Source of the DNA: Parastagonospora avenae f. sp. tritici 18332-5
Taxonomy: Eukaryota; Ascomycota; Dothideomycetes; Pleosporales; Phaeosphaeriaceae
Length of the DNA stretch: 64,000 nucleotides
NCBI GenBank assembly: GCA_022559985.1
Contig: JAFJTR010000072.1
Coordinates: 89,841 to 153,840 of the forward strand
Reading direction: 5' to 3'
In this document: in pieces, positions 21,165 to 31,249 of the stretch
How positions within the stretch are numbered: position 1 is the stretch's first letter
Layout: each line of letters starts with the position of its first letter
Notes under the pieces: model-generated
Databases searched by the model: none
What the model saw: the letters and a program-made list of their open reading frames with translations, nothing else
What the model was told of the DNA's origin: nothing
Translations under genes and position numbers: made by a program

Positions 21165-23263
21165 CTAGAGCCTCGCCTCACCGTCCCTCTCAATGATAGC
21201 CACCAGCATTCCCTCCGCCACCTCCTCCCCATCCTCAACTTCCATAACCCAGCCCACCTTCCCACTCCTTGGACTGCGTACTTCTAGTTCCATCTTCATC
21301 TGCTGTACCACACATAACACATCTCCCTCTTTGATTACATCGCCCTCGTCAACCAAGACCTCTACCAGTTTTCCTGGAAAAGGGACGCTGATGTGTGAAG
21401 GGTCAGATGGATTGCCGCGCCTGTGGTGCGAGGTTGCTGCTGCTGCGCTAGCAGATGTAGAACTCATGGTGAGCGTGTAGGGTGTTGAAGACCAGGGAGT
21501 GCTGAAGAGTATTTCAGCGGAAAGGGAGGTAGGGAACTCGTTGCGAAGTACGCGGGTCAGCTCTAGATGATGTGACGCAGGTTCCGATTTATTCGAGGAA
21601 AGGCTAAGGGACCATGCGTCGCCTGAGCGAAACAGGGTATTCGCTGTATTGAGCAGCGCGCTCGAAGATGTACTTGTGGCGTTGGTGTTGAGGACGTTCT
21701 TGCGAGCTGACGAGATATCGAGACTCTGATCGAGGAGCTCGCGTTGTTTGCTTTCGAGCCATTGGGTGTCACATGCGCCTGCTAAGAAATCTGGATGCGC
21801 GACTATTGCACGCAGGATGTCTATGTTCGTCTTGACTCCAGAGATCTGTGTATCGTCAAGCGCGTGTTGTGCTTTTCTGACTGCGACCTCCCAAGAAGAC
21901 GCCGTGATGATGATCTTCGCAAGAAGACTGTCGAAATCCGCTGAGACTACAGATGGATGGCCGTTGATGAGATGTGTATCTATCCGCACACCGTTCCCGG
22001 TTGGAAATTGGAATGATGTAATTTTTCCGATCGACAGTGACCAGTCGCTTTGTACGTTTTCAGCCGTGACACGCAGCTGTATTGAGTGCGCTGCCGGTGG
22101 AGTTCGCGGATCCCGTTCAGCTCTAGGTAGTCCGCACTCATCCAATTTGGCTCCTTGAGCGAGAAGTAGTTGGGCCTTGACAATGTCTGTCATCGAAATG
22201 GATTCGGTGATCGTGTGCTCGACCTGCAACCGTGGGTTCACCTCCAGAAAGTAATACTCTTCTGAAGTAGGATTGACCAGGAACTCAAAGGTACCCAACG
22301 AGAAGTATCGAATCTGGGAAACGTCAGTCTACTGAACCTCTCTAAATATTTTCAGGATCTCATACCTCCCTAGCTATCCTCAGCGCATCCTCAGTCACTT
22401 TGGCAATCAACTCGCGGTTCGCTACCATACTTGGAGCCAGTTCAACCACTTTTTGGTACCTTCTCTGCAACGAGCACTCACGTTCCCATAAATGCGTAAC
22501 GTTGCTGGTGCCGTCTCCGATGATCTGGATTTCAATATGCCGGAATCCATTGACAGCTGCCTTCTCCGCAAAGACCTGCCTCGACGGGCTTTCTTCTACG
22601 GCGCGTTTCATGAGCGAAGCCAGCTGATCTTCGCTACTGATCAATCGGATGCCTCGCCCGCCGCCCCCGTCGACTGCTTTGACCATGATCGGATATCCCG
22701 CTGTTGAGGCAAAGCGACGCACATCTTCTACACTGTTTGTAGGCTGCAACAGAGCTGGAGATACTGGAACGTTGCCTATACCAAAATCAGGTCTTTTCTT
22801 CAAGGACATTGCACTTTCAGTCATGTCTTACAGCGCTCAGCAAGCTGTCTCGCCTTTAACTTGTCACCGGTACTAGCAAGGATTTCCCATCCAGGCCCAA
22901 TAACCGCCGCACCCGCTTCGTCCCACATACGCTTCGCAAACGCCTCAGACTCGGAGAGAAACCCGTAACCTGGGTGGATGGCATCGATTTGGTGGTTCTT
23001 CACGATGTCAATTAATGCGCCAATGTCCATGAATGCTGCGGCTGATGGCAGCTCGATGCTGTGCGCTGCTCTAGATGCATGTGATGCGTCGCCTGATACG
23101 TAGATGGCATATGTTTCGATGTCTAGTTCTCGGGCGGATGAGATGATTCTTGTTGCTATCTCGCCTCTGCGTCAGGTTTAGCATGAAGATGGGGCGAGGA
23201 GGTGTGGACTGACCTGTTGGCAATTAAGAGACGCCTGATGGGTCTTGGTGGTGATCGATTCAT
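21165..23263 (-). CDS. Acyl-CoA carboxylase alpha subunit (biotin carboxylase + biotin carrier)
   Basis: Four exons on the minus strand (23263-23214, 23166-22832, 22775-22366, 22313-21165), introns 47, 56 and 52 bp. The product is 647 aa, shorter than typical methylcrotonyl-CoA carboxylase alpha (about 700). Biotin carboxylase landmarks: LLIANRGEIA, IHPGYGFLSE, DGGGGRGIRL (ATP grasp), HIEIQIIGD, ERECSLQRR and EVNPRLQVEHT. The C-terminal carrier domain has the biotinyl Lys in QQMKMELE. No mitochondrial presequence is visible before the RRLLIANR start. The last three residues are Ala-Arg-Leu, which fits a PTS1 peroxisomal signal. It is head-to-head with the carboxyltransferase gene, so the two subunits are almost certainly partners. 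Substrate is not determined; I avoid calling it MCC. Confidence 0.88.
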
Positions 23264-23648
23264 TCTAGCTGATAGGAGAGTTTGATAATACGTTTGTTCA
23301 GATATGTTTTGGAGATAAATTGGACAACTCGAGAAGCGGAATCAGAGGACGTTGCTTTAGTACTGTCAAGGTCGGATTTGTACAATCATTGCCCGCTGCA
23401 GGACTTCACGGCGCTCGATGAAACTTATCAAAGGTATTCCAGGAGTTCGCAGTGTTTCCATGGTTTGTACAAGTACCTCGTTGTTGTCGTGAAGTGTAAC
23501 GAGCCAGAAGAGGCGGGGAAGCGCAACTGCCTCGGTCCCCAGTGCCTCTGCCCCCATCCCACACACATCGAGTCGCCGTCATGTAGATCCACTCGATTGC
23601 TTCTCCTCAGGGATTTGATAGCAGCCCAAAAGTCCAATCTTGTTAGAA
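23264..23648. promoter_or_regulatory. Bidirectional promoter of the carboxylase subunit pair
   Basis: 385 bp between the ATGs of the alpha (minus) and beta (plus) subunits. This arrangement is expected to give balanced transcription of the two partners. I recognise no specific factor site. Confidence 0.65.
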
Positions 23649-25594
23649 ATGGCTGAAGACGAACAATCGCCGCGAAAAGACGTGTCGACGGCGAAAGACC
23701 GTCTCGCGCAGGTCAGCTCTCACATTGCGCCGAACCCACCAAAACGACGAAGGAAGAAGAATGCAGATTCAGATCTGCCTGCCGACTACTCAGATATTCT
23801 TGGCCAGATTACGACGCTCCGGAAAATTGCTTCAACACCAGACACGAAGAATAGAGGCTATGTACGACAGAAAGCTGCCGGCAAGCTGTGGGTGCGCGAA
23901 CGTGTTGAGCAACTGCTGGATGCCGGGAGCTTTCAGGAGGTTGGTAGCGTGAGCGGGACGGTGACTTGGAAGAAGGTTGGGCCGACTAAAGAAGAGCCCG
24001 TGGATTTTGTGCCGTCGAATAATGTTCAAGGCTTCGGAAGATTACGAGGTCGAAAGATTGTGTTTACCGCTGATGACTTCTCGATTCGTGCTGGTCATGC
24101 CGATGGGTCGTTGATGGAGAAGACGGTGCGTGTTTGCCGTTCGTACAACACTGATAACCCATGCTGACCGCGTGTAGCTATACATGGAGCAACTAGCTAT
24201 TGCGCTGAAGCTGCCCATTATCAAACTTGTGGATGGTTCATCTGGCGGAGGTTCGGTCACGACAATTCGTTCCACAGGCTTCTCTTACATCCCTCCACTG
24301 CCATCGTTCACGCAGGTCGTGCAACAACTCAACATGGGCATTCCCAACCTGGGAGCCGTCCTCGGACCAGCGATAGGACTTGGTGCCGCGCGCGTTGTTG
24401 CATGCCACTTTTCCGTCATGGCTGCCGACATTGGCTCACTCTTCAATAGTGGGCCAAATATCGTCAAGAACGCTACATTTGAAGAAGGATTATCTTTGAA
24501 TGATCTTGGCGGACCAGCTATGCATTGCACGAATGGAACCATCGATAACCTCGCACCCGACGAAGCGGGATGTTTCGAGCAGATTCGGACTGTGTTGAGC
24601 TACCTGCCAGATTGCGGCACGAAGCTCCCACCCACCGTCGAACCATCCGACCCGGTTGATCGAGTTTCAGAGAAGCTACGGTCGATAATACCGCGCGCGA
24701 AGAACCGGAGCTATAATCCGCGTGCTATCATTAGGGAAGTTGTCGACGACCAGTCCTTTTTCGAGATTGGAGAACTATGGTATGCTTCTCAAGTGTTGCA
24801 CAGGAAGACCGCTAACGAGCCACAAGGGGTAGAACGGCCATAGTTGGTCTGGCTCGCTTCGGCGGTAAGCCTGTCGGTATTGTTTCACTGAATTGCGAAG
24901 TCAACGCCGGAGCTCTTGACGCTCTTGGATCACAAAAGATCACACGCATGCTGAAGTTCTTGGACGTCTTCAACCTCCCTTTAGTCCAGTTCATAGGTGC
25001 AACCTCATTTTTGATGCTGTCCCGCATGTTTTCACTGACGAGAAACGCTTAGATATCCCGGGCTACGCCATAGGAACCGTAGCTGAGCGCACGGCAACCA
25101 TGCGCCATGGTATTAGCCTCGCTACAACTTATTATAGTAGCACGATGCCAATCTTCAGCATTGTGACTCGGCGTGTGTATGGAGTTGTAAGTCTTCCTCT
25201 CCTAACATTCTCCTAAATCTAACCACTCTCCCAGGCTGGTGGAGTCATGCTAGACTGCCGCACACCTCGCATGCGTGTAGCCTGGCCTTCTGGTGTCTGG
25301 GGCTCGCTTCCCCTCGAAGGCGGCATTGAAGTCGGGCATTCATTCGAACTCAAAGAGATCGAGCGAAAAGCGGGCAAGGCAAAGCGAGACAAGCGGTATG
25401 CCGAATTGGCGAACGATTATGCGCGACTAATGAATCCGGTACGCACGGCGAATCATTTTGGCGTTGAAGAGATAATTGACCCGAAGAACACACGTCCTGT
25501 CGTCTGTGAGTGGGTGAGTCACGTGTATGAAAATCTACTACCGCAGAGGGTCATGGAACGGGTTAGTGGGAAGCTTCAGCCTATGTTCGCGTAG
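23649..25594 (+). CDS. Acyl-CoA carboxylase beta subunit (carboxyltransferase)
   Basis: Five exons: 23649-24125, 24178-24779, 24827-24996, 25053-25186 and 25235-25594, introns 47-56 bp, all phases consistent. The product is 580 aa. N- and C-terminal carboxyltransferase domains are seen: KIASTPDTKNRGY, VQGFGRLRGRKIVF, LVDGSSGGGSV, LGPAIGLGAARVVA, SLFNSGPNIVK, then PVGIVSLNCEVNAGAL, FIDIPGYAIG and RVAWPSGVWGSLPLEGG. The methylcrotonyl-type signature (HCRVSGVTDHFA-like) is replaced by MHCTNGTIDNLAPDEAG, and the arm ends in VLSYLP as in propionyl-CoA carboxylases. The N-terminus is charged with a KRRRKK run instead of a clear mitochondrial presequence. With the alpha subunit it should carboxylate an acyl-CoA. 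The identity of the acyl group is open. Confidence 0.87.
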
Positions 25595-25991
25595 ATTTCT
25601 TGTATTTTATGATCTGAGGAACAAGTGCGAAGCGTAGCAGCGTTGTTATTCGATACTTTGCATCATGTATTATCTCCTTTGCACGTCTATTCTCACCAAG
25701 CTTGGGCAACACTTGTTGATTCCGTTCTCGATGTTGTTCCTTCCGCCGATGACACCAACAACTGCCGCTGCACCATAATTTCAACCACCACTTCCTATCC
25801 GCCAAGTGCGCCAATAACATTTCATCATGACGCACCTCGCAAATGCACTACAAAAGATTGCCTCGCTGGCCCTTTTGACCTCTGCCATTCATCACTCATC
25901 TCATCAACGCCCCCAGTCCTATTCTCTCTACATACTCTTGCTTCACACATTCCTCTGTTGCATCATAATTCGCGCCAATTCCACTGCTTCT
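25595..25991 (+). other. Intergenic
   Basis: 3' flank of the carboxyltransferase gene, then AT-rich DNA with 'catttcatcatg'-like repeats. No gene is recognised. A frame is open from 25827 but has poor coding character before the ATG at 25992. Confidence 0.4.
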
Positions 25992-27543
25992 ATGAGCAGA
26001 CCAAGCTCGAGACGTCTCCGACCACGCCGCAAGGTTAACTACGAACTGTCCCAAGGGAATGATGAGCGCGACGACCGCGATGAGTCCAGTCGGTCTTCGT
26101 CACCTCTCCCCGACAGCCGCCGCCACCCTCACAGCTTAGGCCGCAATGCTGAGTCGGCCATCGTCATCTCTTCGGACATGCCTGAGGTGAGCACTTGATC
26201 TGGCACCTTTCCAACGCTTAAAAGCACATCTGACACTAGGCGAAACGGCCTGTCTCTCATCGATGTGGCTATACTACCAGCGCCAGCCTCGGAGGCCTCA
26301 CGATCCCCGCAAGCTCCGCAGACTCCGCAGACCTCGCAAGAGGTGGCATTCGACGCTGGCAATGGCGATCGAGAGGAAGGGTCGAGGACGATGATGAATA
26401 CTGTTGCAGAGGTCCGCACATCTCCAGTGCCGTACCTGATTCTTCACATGCCCTCGTCCTTTCATCCTTGCCTTGCATTCCTTGCATGCATGCCCACTTG
26501 CCTGCTTCGCTGCTAACTCCCGCATCAGTATGAGCCCTTTGACTTCGATCCGAACGTCATCTTTGAATCCGGTTACCACGGCCCACTCGACTTCGATGCA
26601 GACCCTTCCGAGTTCAATGCAGACCCTTTCGAGTTCGATGGGAACCTCGAGGCAACTTTGAGGGCGTCGCGAGAGACATTCGCTGAGGTTCGCGCATCCC
26701 CAACTCCATCTCTGATACTTCCCCTCTGACTTTCGTTCTAGGAGGATACTTGCCGTCAGGGTGGACACAACCAGCGAATCGGGCATGCCGGCGGTTCTTC
26801 AGTGCACGACAGCATGCCAGTGTCCGGCAAAGACCTCCGCCCTTCTATGGCTATCACCCCCAGTTTCTATTCCGACGACCAGCACACGGAGAACACACAT
26901 GGTCTCTTAGAGACAGAATCGCACCGACATCAACGAACGCATAGACCCGGCCTCGCAAGCCTCGCAAGAGGTGTCATTCGACGTCCGTACTACTCCAATC
27001 TCATGCTTGCATGCTCGCTGCTGACTGCTGCAACAGGTCGATCCGTTCGTCATCGATGATGATCTGGAGGCGGCTTTGAGAGCGTCGCGAGAGGAGGTCC
27101 GCGCATCTCCAAGTCCAGGACGACACTCGCTGCCAACGTGGATACCATCAGCGCATGGACACAAACGCGGTCATTCATCCAAAGCTCGTGGCAAGAGGCC
27201 AGCATCGAGCCAGGATCTTCACCTCTCAATGGCTCAAACACCCGGCTTCCAATTGAGCTTTTCGTCCTCGTCCAGACTGCTACTCGATCGAAGCTTCAAC
27301 TCTACTATAGCTGCCACATACAGCTTCCAGTCGAGCGGACTGGCCGCCTTTCGAGCGCCATTCGGCACGGCAGAGATTATCGAAGACGTCAATGACCTCT
27401 TTCCTCTGCTCTCTTCGTCACGACCAGAGATGACCGCCTACCGACGCCGCCTTGACAATGAACCTCGCGTTCTGCAGCAATTTCCAGTCTTCGAGTGTAA
27501 CCCTACAACGTGGGCGTCTATTGATCGTGACACCTACGAGTAG
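25992..27543 (+). CDS. Hypothetical multi-exon gene with two UIM-like motifs (model unresolved)
   Basis: A first exon 25992-26186 (MSRPSSRRLRPRRK..., basic then Ser-rich) ends at a good GTGAGC donor. Further coding-like blocks follow in changing frames. Two short helices fit the ubiquitin-interacting motif (acidic, then L-x-x-A-L-x-x-S-x-x-E): FDGNLEATLRASRET near 26632-26677 and IDDDLEAALRASREE near 27049-27093. Each is followed by a related 'VRASPxP' string, so the unit looks internally duplicated. The last block (27076-27543) is a 155-codon frame ending at TAG 27541. I could not join the blocks with confidence, and the locus may be partly decayed. The UIM reading implies ubiquitin binding, which is inference from the motif alone. 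Confidence 0.4.
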
Positions 27544-28715
27544 TGGGACACCTCCATTGCGACCGAACCCATCATCGAGAACCCTCCTCCGTGGCTCAAT
27601 CAAGCCAAGAGCCAACACGTCAATGCCTTTGGCTCAGTACGCTCGCGCATGCTTGTGTTGTCGTTATATCCACCCGCGGACGAGGACAGTATTGTCCACA
27701 TGGACTTGCGACAGCTAATGATATTTCAAATATCTGCATATTCGATGCGTCCATGAAACTCGGCTTTGGCGAAGAGGGCGTGTTCCTGACGAGCATCTGT
27801 TGGGCTGACTACTGCCCTATACGCCTCGATCGTAAGAATGTCACCGGAGAGGATATTATGGGACGTCTCCCCCAGATTTTCCGTGACCACTTCGACGACC
27901 GCATTCGGGTGCTCATCAGGACGAGCTCAGCTTCCGTCATCATGCTTGCTGGCCGCTATGCTCAGTACCGATACAAAGCGTATTTGGCAGATGAGGGGAT
28001 TGATGTCATTGTGATATCCTTCTTAAGCAGCGATCGCTTGCATGATCTTGTGCGTTCAAGCGGCTGGATCGAGTAGACTCGTTCTTCAGATGGGGTGGGA
28101 TCTATCCACCGCATTTCGCTATGCATTCCGCATCCCGAAGCATTTGGTCGCTATCGCAGCTACGTCGTGAAACCAATCACGCGTGTCACGATGATAAATG
28201 AACGACTTATGGACTGGGCCCACACATTGTTATATGTTTTCCCAATCAGGCTGACTTTCTTTTCGACCATGAGATGGTTTAAATGCCGGAAAGCTAGGGT
28301 GGTCTTCTCAGTGGACCATTTGCGTACATTCGAGTCCAAGGAGGGCCATCATTTCTTCAGTCACGTCTTGTCCAACGTTATGGAACTGACCTTCTACCAG
28401 GATCTCAGAAGATATGTCTCCAATACCAAGGACCTCGCCGGGAAGGTGGAAGCCATCTACTCACGCATGGTCAGCTCCGCGATCCTATCATCGGAAGCCC
28501 TCTTGTCCTATTAGAGTATGGATGAACGCGAGTGGGAGTATGGCCCTTACACAATGACTATGCGGCTCATAGCGGAGAGCCATTGCCTTCAGTACGAAGC
28601 CTATCGTCGCACGGAGGCAAGGAAGAGGTTCTTCGTGTCAAAGGATTTCCGTGAAGCTGGAAACGCCACGAAGGCTGCTGGGATGAGGCGTCTTAGAAGT
28701 AAGGCCAGTGCGGCT

Positions 28716-29010
28716 AGGAAGGATAGGAAGGATAGGAAGGATAGGAAGGATAGGAAGGATAGGAAGGATAGGAAGGATAGGAAGGATAGGAAGGATAGGA
28801 AGGATAGGAAGGANNNNNNNNNNNNNNNNNNNNNNNNNNNNNNNNNNNNNNNNNNNNNNNNNNNNNNNNNNNNNNNNNNNNNNNNNNNNNNNNNNNNNNN
28901 NNNNNNNNNNNNATAGGAAGGATAGGAAGGATAGGAAGGATAGGAAGGATAGGAAGGATAGGAAGGATAGGAAGGATAGGAAGGATAGGAAGGATAGGAA
29001 GGATAGGAAG
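28716..29010 (+). repeat. 9-bp satellite (aggaaggat)n encoding (Arg-Lys-Asp)n
   Basis: A near-perfect tandem array of a 9-mer, eleven visible copies left of the gap and about eleven right of it. The unit is a multiple of three, so copy-number changes keep the reading frame (R-K-D). Highly charged arrays of this type expand and contract readily. Confidence 0.9.
28814..28912. other. Assembly gap (99 N) inside the satellite
   Basis: A run of N interrupts the 9-bp array. The real copy number is therefore not known, and the array is probably longer than it appears. Confidence 0.99.
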
Positions 29011-29225
29011 GAGGAGAAGGAGGAGAAGGAGGCTAAGGAGGCGGCTTTGGATTGAGTGGTGTTGTTCATGGTTATTGTTGTCATCTCATTGTTCCCATGT
29101 CATACTTGGTGGTTGAACTGGTCATCTTTGACGCCATTGGGTTTTTAGTCTCCCCCTCGTCTTCTTTATTCGACTTCCAATTCCTTGTCACGCTTTCCTG
29201 TGCGCCCTCATACCTTGCCCCTACG

Positions 29226-30203
29226 ATGACCGGGCCCCATTCCTATGATCAGCAGAGTGACGGCCCGGACGTCTATTTCGGTACATCGCCTCTTGCCCTT
29301 GAGCAGCTGCAGGAAGTGCTGGGAACTAGTCGTCGTGTATAGACGAACGCGCAATCGGGTTGGTAATTTCCTGATCTTGTGCGCCCGTACGAGCGCTTCC
29401 GAGCGGTCGTAGGCCCCGCGGTTGTCGTCGGAGACAACATCGAGCAGATCTTTCGACTTGCTGGTATACAGGATACATACCACGCGAAAAGGATAGGATG
29501 CCTCGGCGTCGTCTCGCCCTCGAGAATTGGATTGCAGCTGACGGGACGCCATGGTGAGCTTCTCTGTCACTGCTTCACTCGTAGCACTCTAGCTAACCCC
29601 TCTCTAGATCCGATGGCATTGCTTCGCAAGTTCGACATGCCCGTGTATACTGATCGAAATCAAGAACAGGCGCCTCCGCTTGAAGTCATCACGAATATGG
29701 CTGCGGTTCTTGCGGCTGGAACGCAGTCAGAGGTTCCTCACTATGAAGCTGAATTAGACGATCGCCTCGTGCCGAAGCATATGCCTTATGGGCAGGCTGG
29801 CCTCATCTCGATCCACGCAGAGAACGAGAAAGTCCAGGTCCTTTGGATTGACACATGGAACGTGTGGAGGGCTATGGATCGTCAACATCTTCACATGAGC
29901 TCAGGTAGATTGCATCTCGAGATTTTGAGACGACCTTTGCTGACCTACTTAGACTTGTCGACCTATGTGTCTCAAACATTGCTCATGGAGCCGACCGACA
30001 CCCGCATGCTCGATACTGTTATCTTTCGGTTGTGCCAGCGAGTTCCGGGGCTCTATCCGGGACTAAGACGGCATGTTCCTCTTCCCAAGCATCGCGCCAC
30101 CACGCACGCAAGAACTTCCTTCAAGAGCACGCCGAGGAACGGTCCATACAGATGTCGAGGAGGCCTGTCACTCCGCAGTCGTTGCGACGGGAACGTTTGC
30201 TGA
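29226..30203 (+). CDS. Hypothetical protein (model uncertain)
   Basis: Coding-like frame from about 29379 to 30203, in the same frame as a short upstream ORF starting at ATG 29226 that ends in TAG at 29340. A good 54-bp intron (29554-29607; GTGAGC donor, GCTAAC branch, CTCTAG acceptor) would join the block ending LQLTGRH to DPMALLRKFDM. The 54-bp intron is a multiple of three without stops, so reading through it is also possible. Protein-like text includes VGPAVVVGDNIEQIF and QAGLISIHAENEKVQVLWID. I recognise no domain. The upstream link from 29226 to 29379 is not resolved. It may belong to the same lineage-specific set as the UIM and RKD loci to its left. Confidence 0.4.
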
Positions 30204-31249
30204 ATTAGCGCTGTTGGGCCAACTGTCACCATAATTGTACTATTGAGTGGTGCTTGTAGGGTTCTCCTGCAATCTTCGTCTTGTTTCCAACGAATGGCAT
30301 TGCTTTCAGCTTACTAATCGAGTCTTTCTGATGAACCTTCACATGTATTCACACGGTGTTCAAGCAGCACAGAACGAACACATGAAGTGCGCCTGCTGTC
30401 AAAGAGTTCGAGGTAGCGTGATTGGACGGATTTCCCGGTTCGCCTTCGCCTAACCTTGAGCGCAGGTCCAGGATGCTTTCGGCCCGACGTCGTGAGTACT
30501 GAGCGACAATCGAAGTTCCGGGCCGCGGAAGTCGAACCTTCTTCAGCATTCACACCCTGAAGCCACCGTGTTGTTATTATTTCAGGTTCTGGCAACGCCC
30601 GAGTGATTCGCATGGCCGGACTACGCCCCAGATCCTGTTATGCGGTACCGATGGTTGACTCGTGAAAAGCTGGGGTACTTCCGGTGGCGACTTTAACCCC
30701 CTTGGCATATCCTCCGATATTGACGAGGCTGGATGCGAGCTCCTGGGCAGACCCTTGTCCAATGTCTGCAGACGCGACATCAAATATTCCTGCAACTGTG
30801 AGCATTGCACGCTTTGCTTGCTATGACAGCTGTCCTGCTTGCCCGAAGATTTCTTGTCTCGTCCCCGACCCGAACCGCTCACCAGCATCTCCATGCACGG
30901 ATTACTGCGGCAGGCGGCCCGATTCGTCGTAGCCTAACTTGCATTTTACCAACACGCGGGGCGAAGTCCAACGCATTCTAGCCGTCTAAAGCACTGTCGC
31001 TCGTGTCCATGCCGCACCGCCGGCTGGTAAATTTGATGCCTGAGCCTTGATGACCGACTGGATGTTTGACCATGTCTGACCATATGTATGCCCGCACACC
31101 CCCGCTCGTGGATGCTGCTGATCGTCTGCGTATTAATCGGCGCACCACTTCCGTAACATCGAAAACCCTGGCCCCTTTGAAGATCGTCCACGGCACCATT
31201 TAGGACCAAAGTCGAAAGAAAGCGTGTTGAGAGAACGCGCGGAAATGTC
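30204..31249. other. Intergenic with possible gene relic
   Basis: No intact gene. The minus strand between about 30800 and 30640 has a protein-like stretch (AGIFDVASADIGQGSAQELA) running into a stop, possibly a relic I cannot name. The right end is the promoter of the sugar transporter. Confidence 0.35.

Larger units (their letters stand above)
27715..29054 (+). pseudogene. Hypothetical protein with (RKD)n tail, interrupted by two in-frame TAGs
   Basis: One reading frame stays open for about 445 codons except for TAG at 28074-28076 and TAG at 28512-28514. The sequence on both sides looks like one protein (GFGEEGVFLTSICWADYC..., then HPEAFGRYRSYVV..., then MDEREWEYGPYTMTM...). It ends in a long Arg-Lys-Asp repeat and EEKEEKEAKEAALD. 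Neither stop can be removed with a normal intron. Both are TAG, the product expected from CAG by a C-to-T change. I recognise no family. The repeat tail contains an assembly gap, so the true length is unknown. It is a likely pseudogene, or two adjacent genes if I have misread the stops. Confidence 0.45.
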
